Source of the DNA: JBCCFW01 sp039029535
Lineage (GTDB): Bacteria > Acidobacteriota > JBCCFW01
Length of the DNA: 27,047 bases
Assembly: GCA_039029535.1 (NCBI GenBank)
Contig: JBCCFW010000098.1
Location: forward strand, 1 to 27,047
Reading direction: 5' to 3'
Below are positions 14,808 through 23,736 of the stretch, piece after piece. Within the stretch, counting starts at the first letter, position 1. Every line of letters starts with the position of its first letter. A program made the translations under genes and the position numbers. A model generated the notes under the pieces. That model did not search any database and was not told the DNA's origin. It saw nothing but the letters and a program-made list of their open reading frames with translations.

Positions 14808-15863
14808 ATGACGACGAACACGACCCACGACCGCAAGACCGCCGCGCTGCTCGGCCTCTTCGTGGCCGACGCGGTGGCCATGCCCGTGCACTGGATGTAC
14901 GACCTGGGCCAGCTCCGGGCCGACTACGGGACCATCACCGGCTACGTGGCGCCGAAGGACCGCTTCCGCGGATCGATCATGAACCTGTCCAACACCGGAG
15001 GCGGTGGTCGCGGCAGCGACGAGGGCAGCGTCATCGGCGACGTCATCAACCACGGCAAGAAGAAGTACTGGGTCCGCGGCGGCGACCACCACTACCACCT
15101 CGGGCTCGCGGCGGGAGAGAACACCCTGGAGGCTCAGCTCGTCCGGGTGCTCCTGCGAGGCGTCGCGGCACGCGGGGGTGACGTGACGGTGCCCGAGCTC
15201 GTCGAGGACTACGTCGCGTTCATGACCACGCCCGGAAGTCATCGCGACACCTACGCAGCCACGGCACACCGGATGTTCTTCGCCAACTGGTCCCGCGGCG
15301 TGGACCCCCTCGCCTGCGCCGACAACGACGGTCACAACACGGACTCCATCGACGCCCTGACCCTCGTCGTGCCGGTCGTCGCCAAGCACGCCGACACGAT
15401 GGATCGCAGCGAGCTGCACGCGCTCTGCGTCGACGTCGTCCAGGCCATCCGCAAGAGCACCGTGCTCGACGCCTTCACCCGCGCCTTCGTCGACCTCCTG
15501 GCGGCTGCGCTGCTGACCGACGACGACCTGCGCGAGGTCATCGAGGACATCGGCCGCACGCGCTTCGGCCTCTCCGTCGAGCGGATGGTCCAGGCCAGCG
15601 GCGGCCGTGACCCGATGGTCGCGTGCTACATCGACCAGTCCTTCCCAGCGATGCTGCACTTCGCCTGGAAGCACGCCGACGACTTCGAGGCGGCGGTCCT
15701 GGCCAACGCCAACGCCGGGGGCGAGAACGTGGCGCGCGGTTCCCTGCTCGGCGCCCTGCTCGGCGCTCGTCACGGCCTGGCCGGCTTCTCCGACTGGCAG
15801 CTCGACGGCCTGCACGAGGGCGACACCATCACGCGTGAAATCAGGGGCTTTCTCACCGCCTGA
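14808..15863 (+). CDS. ADP-ribosylglycohydrolase-fold protein, J1-crystallin-like variant
   Basis: This 351-residue all-helical protein has the family landmarks: an N-terminal GLFVADAVAMPVHW (about 16-29), DGHNTDSID (174-182, metal-binding Asp residues) and a C-terminal GGENVARGSLLGALLGA. The family removes ADP-ribose from proteins or small molecules using two Mg2+ ions. The usual N-terminal TDDT metal motif is not seen; the matching place reads HHYHLGLAAGENT (about 94-106). This is similar to what I recall of the J1-crystallin-like branch. The first ATG at 14808 is used; no clear ribosome-binding site is visible and no signal peptide is present, so it is cytosolic. It stands alone, divergent from serine hydrolase B. 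Substrate unknown. Confidence 0.85.
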   Translation: MTTNTTHDRKTAALLGLFVADAVAMPVHWMYDLGQLRADYGTITGYVAPKDRFRGSIMNLSNTGGGGRGSDEGSVIGDVINHGKKKYWVRGGDHHYHLGLAAGENTLEAQLVRVLLRGVAARGGDVTVPELVEDYVAFMTTPGSHRDTYAATAHRMFFANWSRGVDPLACADNDGHNTDSIDALTLVVPVVAKHADTMDRSELHALCVDVVQAIRKSTVLDAFTRAFVDLLAAALLTDDDLREVIEDIGRTRFGLSVERMVQASGGRDPMVACYIDQSFPAMLHFAWKHADDFEAAVLANANAGGENVARGSLLGALLGARHGLAGFSDWQLDGLHEGDTITREIRGFLTA

Positions 15864-15916
15864 TCACACCCGAGCCCACGCGAAGCGGGTTCCTGCTTGA
15901 CGGCCCGGCCATTACT

Positions 15917-15935
15917 GATAACGATTCTCAATATC
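15917..15935. promoter_or_regulatory. Fur-box-like operator upstream of the imelysin operon
   Basis: The 19-bp site GATAACGATTCTCAATATC matches the classical Fur box (GATAATGATAATCATTATC) at 15 of 19 positions and lies in a short AT-rich island about 50 bp before the imelysin ATG. The gene pair downstream is of a type linked to iron or metal uptake, so repression by iron-loaded Fur is likely. No Fur gene is in the window. Confidence 0.68.
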
Positions 15936-15985
15936 GTTCTTGCTCGACCGAAGTGCCCAACTGTCGGAAACCGGACCCCACTCGC

Positions 15986-17161
15986 ATGTCGAACCCATCA
16001 CGTCGTTCTTCGTTCCTCTCATTGCTCCTGGCGACCCTCCTGTTGACGCAGGTCGGATGCAGTCGTGAGGGCGCGAGCTGGCCCACCAACGCGGGGGCCG
16101 TGATCGAGCACTACGCCGACCTCGTCCACGCCAACTACGCCGACTGCGCCACCCAGGCTCGCTCGATGCAGCAGGCCATCGAGAGCTTCCTCCGCCGGCC
16201 CAGCGTCGCCACCATGCAGGCAGCTCGGCGAGCCTGGCTGAAGGCTCGGGCTCCGTACGGGCAGACGGAGGTCTTCCGGTTCTACAGCGGACCGATCGAC
16301 GACGACGACGGACCCGAGGGCCTGCTCAATGCCTGGCCCATGGACGAGAGCTACGTCGACGGCGTGGTCGGCAACCCGAACGCCGGCATCGTCAACGACG
16401 TCGACAACTACCCGAAGCTCGACGAGGCCCTCATCGTCTCCCTCAACGAACAGGAGGGCGAGGAGAACATCTCCACCGGCTATCACGCGATCGAGTTCCT
16501 GCTCTGGGGCCAAGACCTCAGCGAGACCGGCGCGGGCGCTCGTCCCTTCACCGACTACAGCACGGCCCCCAACGCACAGCGTCGTGCGAGCTACCTCCGC
16601 ATCGTCACCCAGCGTCTCGTGAACGACCTCGATCACCTGGTGAACGAGTGGAAGCCCGACGCCGACAACTACCGGAAGCAGTTCCTCGCCCTGCCCGAGC
16701 GCGAGGCGATCACCAACATCATGAACGGCATGGGCATGCTCTCCGGCTTCGAGCTCGCGCGCGAGCGTCTCGACGTCCCCTACCAGACCAAGCTCCAGGA
16801 GGACGAGCACTCCTGCTTCAGCGACAACACCCACGACGACGCGTACCGCAACGCGCAGGGCATCCAGAACGTGTTCACCGGCGAGTACGCTGGCTCCGAC
16901 GGCCAACGCACGAGCGGGCCCGGCGTGGGCGCATTCCTGACCGAGATCGACGCCGACATGTCCACGACTCTCAGCGAGCAGATCGCTGCGTCCGTGGGTC
17001 TCGCCCAGGGCCTGCAACCTCCCTTCGACCGACTCATCGTCGAGTCGAACACGACGGGACGTGCGTCGATCCAGGCACTCATCGACGCCCTGACGACCCA
17101 GGCCCAGTCACTGTCCGAAGCGGCGACGCGCGCCGGGCTGAAGATCAACATTGAAGAGTGA
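15986..17161 (+). CDS. Imelysin-family (M75/IrpA-like) lipoprotein
   Basis: The ATG at 15986 gives a lipoprotein signal peptide (MSNPSRRSSFLSLLLATLLL then TQVGC, Cys25); an upstream in-frame start lacks a signal. The 391-residue protein has the imelysin motif GxHxxE as GYHAIE (165-170), followed by FLLWGQDLS, and other family blocks such as ARRAWLKARAPYGQTEVFRFY (about 79-100). Imelysins are helical surface or periplasmic proteins associated with iron or heme acquisition; the HxxE is thought to bind metal, and protease activity is doubtful. It is followed with an 11-bp overlap by a di-heme oxidoreductase, a frequent partner. Fur-type control is suggested by the box at 15917. Confidence 0.92.
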   Translation: MSNPSRRSSFLSLLLATLLLTQVGCSREGASWPTNAGAVIEHYADLVHANYADCATQARSMQQAIESFLRRPSVATMQAARRAWLKARAPYGQTEVFRFYSGPIDDDDGPEGLLNAWPMDESYVDGVVGNPNAGIVNDVDNYPKLDEALIVSLNEQEGEENISTGYHAIEFLLWGQDLSETGAGARPFTDYSTAPNAQRRASYLRIVTQRLVNDLDHLVNEWKPDADNYRKQFLALPEREAITNIMNGMGMLSGFELARERLDVPYQTKLQEDEHSCFSDNTHDDAYRNAQGIQNVFTGEYAGSDGQRTSGPGVGAFLTEIDADMSTTLSEQIAASVGLAQGLQPPFDRLIVESNTTGRASIQALIDALTTQAQSLSEAATRAGLKINIEE

Positions 17162-18584
17162 GCGCGCCCGCCCGGTTACGCTGGCCCTCGCCTCGGCGGT
17201 GGCAGGTGGCGTCCTGTCGCTCGCCCTCGCGTGCAGCGACCGCGTCTCCGCGCCATTCTTCGGAGAGGGACCGGCGCAGCGGGCCTTGCTGGGAGGCGAC
17301 ACCACCGTCCACGACCACTCCCGCAAGGCCTTCACGCTCTCGGCGCGCAACCTCGAAGACGAGTCGCGCCGGAGCCAGTTCTTCGTCGGGAACTCGCTGT
17401 TCAACAAGAACTGGGTCCAGGCACCGGCCTCCACCGCCGGTCGCGACGGGCTCGGCCCCTTGTTCAACGCCCGCTCTTGCTCGGGCTGTCACGTGCAGGA
17501 TGGCCGGGGTCGTCCGCCGAAGGAGGGCGAGCGCATCGCCTCCTTGCTGTTCCGCCTGAGCGTGCCCGGTCGCTCGGCCCATGGCGGCCCCCTGCCCGAT
17601 CCGCACTACGGCGGTCAGTTCCAACCGCGCGCCATCCAGGGAGCGAGCCCGGAGGTCACGGTCGAGATCGACCACGAGACGATTCAGGGCCACTTCGCCG
17701 ACGGCACGCCCTACGAGCTCGAGGCGCCGACCTACCGCTTCGACGATCACGCCTACGGCGAGCCGCGCTCGGATTGGATGGTGTCACCGCGGGTCGCACC
17801 CGCCGTCATCGGCATGGGATTGCTGGAAGCCATCGCCGAGGAGACCCTGCTCGGCTGGGCCGACCCGGACGATCGAGATGGCGACGGCATCTCGGGTCGG
17901 GTGAATCGGGTCTGGGATCAGGTCACTGGCGCTCAGGCGATCGGTCGTCTCGGTTGGAAAGCCAACCAGCCGTCCGTGCGCCAGCAGGTGGCGGGAGCCT
18001 TCGCGGGCGACATCGGCATCACCTCATCCCTGTTCCCGGACGGCGGGCTCTCCGAGAGCCAGCGCGTGAGCCTGACCGAGCTGCCCGACGGAGGTGAGCC
18101 GGAGATCAGCGACGAGCTCCTGGACGACGTCGTGCTCTACACGCAGACGCTGGCCGTCCCGGCACGCCGCAACGTGACGTATGCCACGGTGCTCCACGGA
18201 GAAGAGCTCTTCGAGCAGGTCGGCTGCACGAGCTGTCACGTCAGTCGAGTCGAGACCGGCGTCCATCCCGAGCTCTCCGAGCTGAGCAGGCAGGTGATCC
18301 GGCCGTACACCGACCTGTTGCTCCACGACATGGGACCGGGGCTCGCCGATGGGCGCCCGGACTTCGAGGCCAATGGACAGGAGTGGCGCACGCCGCCCCT
18401 GTGGGGCATCGGCCTGGTGCAGACCGTGAACAAGCACAGCCGCTTCCTCCACGACGGCCGCGCACGCAACCTCGAGGAGGCCGTGCTCTGGCACGGCGGT
18501 GAGGCGGCCGACGCGCAGTCCCGTTACGTGTCGCTGGACCTCGAGGATCGTCAGGCGCTGCTCCGCTTCCTCGAGAGTCTCTAG
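17151..18584 (+). CDS. Di-heme oxidoreductase, putative peroxidase (DUF1111) lipoprotein
   Basis: The 477-residue protein has two c-type heme sites, CSGCH (110-114) and CTSCH (359-363), in the DUF1111/DHOR layout. Family blocks include LGPLFNARSCSGCHVQDGRG, ADPDDRDGDGISGRVN and TPPLWGIGLV...FLHDGRARNLEEAVLWHGGEA. The TTG at 17151 was chosen because it opens the full lipoprotein signal ending LALAC (Cys28); no ATG or GTG in this frame precedes the signal core. It overlaps the imelysin end by 11 bp and must be co-transcribed. It acts in the periplasm, likely in electron transfer or peroxide reduction tied to metal uptake. The exact reaction is not established for this family branch. Confidence 0.92.
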   Translation: MKSERARPVTLALASAVAGGVLSLALACSDRVSAPFFGEGPAQRALLGGDTTVHDHSRKAFTLSARNLEDESRRSQFFVGNSLFNKNWVQAPASTAGRDGLGPLFNARSCSGCHVQDGRGRPPKEGERIASLLFRLSVPGRSAHGGPLPDPHYGGQFQPRAIQGASPEVTVEIDHETIQGHFADGTPYELEAPTYRFDDHAYGEPRSDWMVSPRVAPAVIGMGLLEAIAEETLLGWADPDDRDGDGISGRVNRVWDQVTGAQAIGRLGWKANQPSVRQQVAGAFAGDIGITSSLFPDGGLSESQRVSLTELPDGGEPEISDELLDDVVLYTQTLAVPARRNVTYATVLHGEELFEQVGCTSCHVSRVETGVHPELSELSRQVIRPYTDLLLHDMGPGLADGRPDFEANGQEWRTPPLWGIGLVQTVNKHSRFLHDGRARNLEEAVLWHGGEAADAQSRYVSLDLEDRQALLRFLESL

Positions 18585-18785
18585 TTGCTGTCGTCCCCCT
18601 GGACGTGGTCACGCGACCGGGTGATGATCCGCGGCTCCTCGACGACCGGGTTCCGAACGCACGACGCCGCCGCCCCCGGATGTCCTCCTCCGGATCCCCG
18701 GCGTGAACGCTCAGACCCCCGAAGACTCCCTGCATCGCGGCGTCGCCCCTCTCGGTGACGTCGCGCGGACCGCAGGTCGCCACCG

Positions 18786-20285
18786 ATGAAGGGCGTCGTT
18801 GCCGCCGGTCATCCGCTCTCGGCCGAAGCAGGAGCGGCGATGCTCCGCGAGGGCGGGAACGCCTTCGACGCGGCCATCGCGTCGGGTCTCGCCGCCATCG
18901 TCGTGGAGCCGGTCCTGAGCAGCTTCGGAGGCGGTGGCTTCCTGCTCGGTCGCACGGCGGCGGGTGAGGCCACGCTCTTCGACTTCTTCGTCGACACGCC
19001 CGGCCGCGGGCTGGCACCCGGCGAGCGGGAGCCCTGCCTCGAGCCGTTGACCGTGCGCTTTCCCGGCTGCGACCAGGTCTTCAACGCGGGTCTGGGATCG
19101 GTGGCGGTGCCCGGCACCCTCCGAGGCTTCCTGCACGTGCACCGCAAGCTCGGTCGCCTGCCCCTGGCCGAGGTCATCGCACCGGCAGTGGAGCTCGCCC
19201 GCGAGGGCGGACCGCTGAACGGACCCCAGGCCTACATCCTCGAGCTGGTCGGTCCGATCATGGTGCTCACCGAGGAAGGACGTCGGCTCTACTCGCGCGA
19301 CGGTCAGCTCCTCCAGGAAGGCGACCGTCTCCCCAACCCGGAGCTGGCGACGTTCTTCGAGTCGCTGCTCGACGACGGCGAGCGCGAGTTCCACGAGGGC
19401 GCCATCGCCCGACGTCTCGTCGAGGACATGGAGAACGGCCACGGCCTGGTCACCCTCGAAGACCTGGCGGGCTACCGCGTCATCGAGCGGCGCCCACTGG
19501 AGCACGACTACCGGGGTCATCGCGTGCTGACGAATCCGTCACCCTCGCTGGGCGGCTCGTTGCTCGCGCTGTCGCTGGACCTCATGACCGAGAAGGACCT
19601 CTCCTCGTCATCCTGGGGTGAAGAGCGTCACCTGCACTGGTTGATGCGGGTCATGAAGGAAGTCGATCGCCTGCGCGACCGCGGCATCATCGGCCCCGGC
19701 GACTTGCCGGCTGCGACGCGTGCCGAGGCACTGCAACGCCTGCGCTGCTCGTCGCAAGGCACGACACACGTGAGCACCTGGGACGCGGACGGCAACGCGA
19801 CCTCGATGACCACGTCCAACGGAGCAGGCTCCGGCACCTTCGTGCCCGGCACCGGCATCATGCTCAACAACATGATGGGCGAGGACGACCTGCATCCCGA
19901 CGGCTTCCACGCGAGCCCCCCGGGTCAGCGCGTGCCCTCCATGATGACCCCGAGCCTCGTCCTGCGCGACGACCGTCTCCGACTCGTGCTCGGCAGCGGC
20001 GGGAGCAAGCGCATCCGCACGGCGGTGCTGCAAGCGCTGTCGTCGGTGGTCGACTTCGACCTGGGCACGCGCGAGGCGATCGACGCCCCCCGGATGCACT
20101 GGGACGGCGCGAGCCTCCAGGTCGAGCCGGGCTTCGACGCCGCGGTGCTCGACGCGCTCGAACGCGAGGGCTCGGTCACCCGCTGGTCGAACCGCGACGT
20201 CTACTTCGGTGGCGTGCAGGCCGTGGCCCCCGATGGAACGGGGGCCGGTGACCCGCGGAGAGGCGGCTGCTGCGTCGTCGCTTGA
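18786..20285 (+). CDS. Gamma-glutamyltransferase family Ntn-hydrolase, leaderless
   Basis: The 499-residue protein has the gamma-glutamyltransferase fold: AAGHPLSAEAGAAMLREGGNAFDAAIA near the N-terminus, GSVAVPG (105-110) and PSPSLGG (251-257). The autoprocessing site is GTTHVSTWDADGNATSMT, where Thr326 would become the nucleophile at the start of the small subunit, with GSGGSKRI near the C-terminus. It should cleave gamma-glutamyl or acyl amide bonds after self-cleavage. An in-frame stop lies 27 bp upstream of the ATG at 18786, and no signal peptide is present, whereas most family members are exported. The gap 18585-18785 before it holds no recognised gene. It converges on the tricorn-like protease with a 37-bp gap. 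Confidence 0.88.
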   Translation: MKGVVAAGHPLSAEAGAAMLREGGNAFDAAIASGLAAIVVEPVLSSFGGGGFLLGRTAAGEATLFDFFVDTPGRGLAPGEREPCLEPLTVRFPGCDQVFNAGLGSVAVPGTLRGFLHVHRKLGRLPLAEVIAPAVELAREGGPLNGPQAYILELVGPIMVLTEEGRRLYSRDGQLLQEGDRLPNPELATFFESLLDDGEREFHEGAIARRLVEDMENGHGLVTLEDLAGYRVIERRPLEHDYRGHRVLTNPSPSLGGSLLALSLDLMTEKDLSSSSWGEERHLHWLMRVMKEVDRLRDRGIIGPGDLPAATRAEALQRLRCSSQGTTHVSTWDADGNATSMTTSNGAGSGTFVPGTGIMLNNMMGEDDLHPDGFHASPPGQRVPSMMTPSLVLRDDRLRLVLGSGGSKRIRTAVLQALSSVVDFDLGTREAIDAPRMHWDGASLQVEPGFDAAVLDALEREGSVTRWSNRDVYFGGVQAVAPDGTGAGDPRRGGCCVVA

Positions 20286-20322
20286 GACGCCGGCAGCCAC
20301 CTCGATCAGGAGCGTTCCCGCG

Positions 20323-23300
20323 CTATCGCTCAGCCGGCGCGTGGTACACCGGCAGCTTCGGCTCGGGCATCCGCTCGAGCGCCTCGAGGGCCAGGGCCAC
20401 CGCCTTCTCGAGCTGCGGGTCCCCACCGGCGATGACGTCCTTGGGGTACTCGACGACCTCGTGATCGGGCGCGACACCGACGTTCTCGACGATCCAGTTG
20501 CCGTCCGTGTCCATGACGCCGAAGTTCGCGGCGGTGACCGCACCACCGTCCATGAGCGCCGGGTAGCCCGAGATGCCCACGAGGCCACCCCAGGTCCGCG
20601 TCCCGACCAGCGGTCCGAGGCCGGCGTTGCTGAAGGCCCAGGGCATCCAGTCACCACCCGAGCCGGCCGACTCGTTGATGATCATGACCTTCGGACCTTC
20701 CATCGCGGTCGCTGGCGAGTAGCCGAGCCACTGCTCACGGTTCATCCAGTAGGTCGTGACCTTCCGGGAGAGCACCTCGATGATGTAGTCGGCGACCTGA
20801 CCACCACCGTTGTAGCGCTCGTCGAGGATGAGCCCCTTCTTGTGGAGCTGGCTGTAGAAGTCGCGGTCGAAATCCTGACGACCGGAGCCGCCGGTGTTGC
20901 GCATGTACACGTAAGCGAGACGACCTCCGGAGAGCTGGTCGACCCGACGACGGTTGTCCTCGACCCAGGTCTGGAAGCGCAACGCGCTCTCGCTGCCGAC
21001 GGGCACGACCGTCGTCGTGCGCTTGCTGCCCCCGAGCGGACGTGACGACAGGGTGAGCTCGACCTGCTTGTTGGCCGTGTTCTGGAACATCCGGTAGAGG
21101 TTGTCCTCGCCCCACACCTCCTCACCGTTGACGGCGATGAGGTAGTCGCCCTCTCGCGCCTCCACGCCCGGCTCGGTGAGCGGTGCACGGTCTCCGGGGC
21201 GCCAGTTCTGGCCCTTCAGGATCCGTGCGATGCGATGTCGATTTCTCTCCACGGTGAAGTCGGCGCCGAGCAGGCCCACCGAGACACCGGCGGGCGGATC
21301 GGGACTCTCCCCGCCCCACACGTACTCGTGACCGCAGGCGAGCTCACCGATGAGCTCACGGATGAGCATCGTCAGGTCGGAGCGGTGCCGCACGTGCGGA
21401 AGGAACGGCTCCCAGCGGTCCCACATCGCGTCCCAGTCGACGCCATGCATGTTCGCGTCGTAGAAGTAGTCCCGCTCGATGCGCCAGACCTCGCGGAGGA
21501 CCTGCGGCCACTCGAGCTGCGGCTCGACCCGCACCTTGACGGAGTTGATCTTGAGCTTCTTGCCGTCCTTGCCCTTGGCGTTGGTGATCTTGTAGCCACC
21601 TCCGGTGAAGACGAGCAGCGACTTGCCGTCACCGGACACCACGAAGCCGTTGACGTCGTCGACCAGCATGTCCGACTCGCGCTCGTCGAAGTCGAAAGCC
21701 ATGAGCTTGTCGTCACCGGAGCTCGGCGACTCGACGTAGAGCAACTTGTCGCCGGCGCACCGGAGCGACCAGAACCGGCCGCTGTCGACGGGGAGAGCGA
21801 GGATGCGCTGATCGAGACCCTCGAGATCGATCTTGGGCTTGCGGGAGTCGTCGTCGTCATCCTCCTCCTCTTCGTCCGAGTCGTCCTCCTTCGGCTTGTC
21901 GTCCTTCTTGGCCTCGTCGCTCTTGGGCGCCAGGGGGTTCTCTCCATCGGCCTGGAGAACGGCCACGTAGAGGTCCGAGTCCCAGTCCCGGCTCGCCGAG
22001 GTGCTCATGTTGAGCCCCATGAGCTTGGGTCCGACGTTCACCGAGGCCGAGAAGAAGAGGTGCTTGCCATCGGGTGAGAAGGCCGGGCTGCTGGACTCGG
22101 CGAAGTCGTCGGTGACCTGCGTGACCTTGCGAGAGCGGAGCTCGTACAACGCCACGTGGTCGTAGAGCGTGCGGGGATTGCGGTTGGTGAAGGCAATCCA
22201 CTTCGAGTCCGGCGACCAGGCCGCGCTGGGGTGCACCACCCCGAGCGACCCCTGGATCCGCGCCACCTCGGTGACCCGCCCGTTCGACAGCGTGACGTAG
22301 GCGAGGCGGTTGGTCTTGTCGTAAAACAGGACGTGCTTGCCGTCGGGGCTCCACTGCGGGTTGTAGTAGAAGCCGCCGCCCTTCAGGTCGTAGGACTTCG
22401 GCTCATCGCGGCCTCGTCGATCGCCCACCAGCAGCTGATACTCACCGCCTGCGTCGCTGAACCAGGCGATCTTCTTGCCGTCCGGGCTCCACTGCGGACT
22501 GCGGTCGTGCACGCCGGAGGACTGCGTGAGGTTGCGCGCGTCACCGTGCTCCTTCGGGACCGTGATGATCTCGCCCCGGGCTTCGAAGACGGCACGCTTG
22601 CCGTTGGGTGAGAGCGTTGCCCAGCGCACGTGCCCCTTGACGTCCTGCCAGCGGGGCAAGGAGGTCAGGCCGTCGGTGCGCACGACGATCTTCAGGGTCT
22701 TCACGCGACCGGCCGCCGGCTCGTAGACGTGGAGTCGGCCCGCCTGCTCGAAGACGACCGCACCACCGCCACAGTCCATGGCGCGGACGTGGAAGTCGTC
22801 GTAGTCGGTGAGCTGCTCCGGCTGTCGCGCGCCCGGCCGGAAGCGGTAGAGGTTCATGACACCGTCGCGATCGGAGGCGAAGTAGACGTCCCCATCGAGC
22901 CAGCAGGGGAAGGTGTCGCTGGCGTTGACGTGGGGGATCTCCTCGACCTCGTGCGTGGAGCGGTCGAAAATCCAGACCGGCGTCGTGCGTCCACCGCGGT
23001 AGCGCTTCCAGGTCCCGAAGGCGTCGCCCAGCGGCGTGTAGGCGAAGTGCGTGGCGGCATCGTTGAGGGAGGCATGAGCGACCTTGGGGAGCTCGAGCTT
23101 CGTCGGCATGGACTCGTCGAGGCCGACCTGGAAGAGCTCGCCGGGCCACGTGCGCACGTGCCGATTGCTTCCGAAGAGGACCGCGCGGCCGTCCGGATGC
23201 CAGTCGCGCACGGTGTCGGAGCCGGGATGCCAGGTCAGACGCTGCGGCGCACCGCCGCTGACAGGCATGACGTACACGTCGCGGTTGCCCTCGTACTGAC

Positions 23301-23556
23301 CGGTGAAGGCGACCCGCTCTCCGTCCGGGCTGAGCCGCGGCGAGTACTCACTGCCGGAGCTGCTGGTCAGCCGGCGCGCTTCGCCTCCCCTGCGAGACGC
23401 GACCCAGAGGTCGTCGGCATGGCGGAAGACGACGTGGTCACGCGAAATCGTCGGGTCTTGAAGGAGCAGGGTCTCGTCGTCGGCCGTGGCGGACGGGGCC
23501 AGGCCGAGGACGAGCGAGAGAGCGAGAGAGAGCGCGAACGAGCGGGCAAGCGACAT
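20323..23556 (-). CDS. Tricorn-type S41 serine protease
   Basis: The start at 23556 has an AAGGGG ribosome-binding site and a Sec signal peptide (MSLARSFALSLALSLVLGLAPSATA). The 1077-residue protein has TolB/WD40-like propeller repeats (about 30-540; many SPDGKKIAW/SPDGKHVLF strands) and an acidic linker rich in Asp/Glu/Lys (about 555-590). A tricorn core and PDZ-like region follows (about 680-870), then the S41 domain. Catalytic residues align with archaeal tricorn: His743 in ACGHEYVWG, Ser966 in SAGSGGDW and Glu1024 in WIVENVGV. It is predicted to be an exported peptidase that trims peptides from protein turnover. It is monocistronic as far as can be seen. Confidence 0.93.
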   Translation of the reverse strand: MSLARSFALSLALSLVLGLAPSATADDETLLLQDPTISRDHVVFRHADDLWVASRRGGEARRLTSSSGSEYSPRLSPDGERVAFTGQYEGNRDVYVMPVSGGAPQRLTWHPGSDTVRDWHPDGRAVLFGSNRHVRTWPGELFQVGLDESMPTKLELPKVAHASLNDAATHFAYTPLGDAFGTWKRYRGGRTTPVWIFDRSTHEVEEIPHVNASDTFPCWLDGDVYFASDRDGVMNLYRFRPGARQPEQLTDYDDFHVRAMDCGGGAVVFEQAGRLHVYEPAAGRVKTLKIVVRTDGLTSLPRWQDVKGHVRWATLSPNGKRAVFEARGEIITVPKEHGDARNLTQSSGVHDRSPQWSPDGKKIAWFSDAGGEYQLLVGDRRGRDEPKSYDLKGGGFYYNPQWSPDGKHVLFYDKTNRLAYVTLSNGRVTEVARIQGSLGVVHPSAAWSPDSKWIAFTNRNPRTLYDHVALYELRSRKVTQVTDDFAESSSPAFSPDGKHLFFSASVNVGPKLMGLNMSTSASRDWDSDLYVAVLQADGENPLAPKSDEAKKDDKPKEDDSDEEEEDDDDDSRKPKIDLEGLDQRILALPVDSGRFWSLRCAGDKLLYVESPSSGDDKLMAFDFDERESDMLVDDVNGFVVSGDGKSLLVFTGGGYKITNAKGKDGKKLKINSVKVRVEPQLEWPQVLREVWRIERDYFYDANMHGVDWDAMWDRWEPFLPHVRHRSDLTMLIRELIGELACGHEYVWGGESPDPPAGVSVGLLGADFTVERNRHRIARILKGQNWRPGDRAPLTEPGVEAREGDYLIAVNGEEVWGEDNLYRMFQNTANKQVELTLSSRPLGGSKRTTTVVPVGSESALRFQTWVEDNRRRVDQLSGGRLAYVYMRNTGGSGRQDFDRDFYSQLHKKGLILDERYNGGGQVADYIIEVLSRKVTTYWMNREQWLGYSPATAMEGPKVMIINESAGSGGDWMPWAFSNAGLGPLVGTRTWGGLVGISGYPALMDGGAVTAANFGVMDTDGNWIVENVGVAPDHEVVEYPKDVIAGGDPQLEKAVALALEALERMPEPKLPVYHAPAER

Positions 23557-23736
23557 GACGGTCCCCTTGTCGAGAGGCACCAGCATGGCACGTCCAGACC
23601 CGGGTTCGAGCCAGTGAGATTGGGACTCGGCTCGGCGCTCACGACCCGTGATCGATCGCGCAGCGGAGACTGGAACTCCCTGCGCGTGAGCTTCGTTTCG
23701 ACACGCCGAGGTCGAAGAACCCTGCTCGAGGCAGCG

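Noticed and set aside
18585..18785. Possible gene or N-terminal extension before the gamma-glutamyltransferase
   Set aside because: An in-frame TGA at 18756-18758 blocks extension, and no start plus ribosome-binding site with a plausible product is seen.
23595..23635. tRNA-like GGGTTCGAGCC string
   Set aside because: It resembles a T-loop, but the flanks do not form the five-pair T stem, and no acceptor, D or anticodon arms could be drawn.
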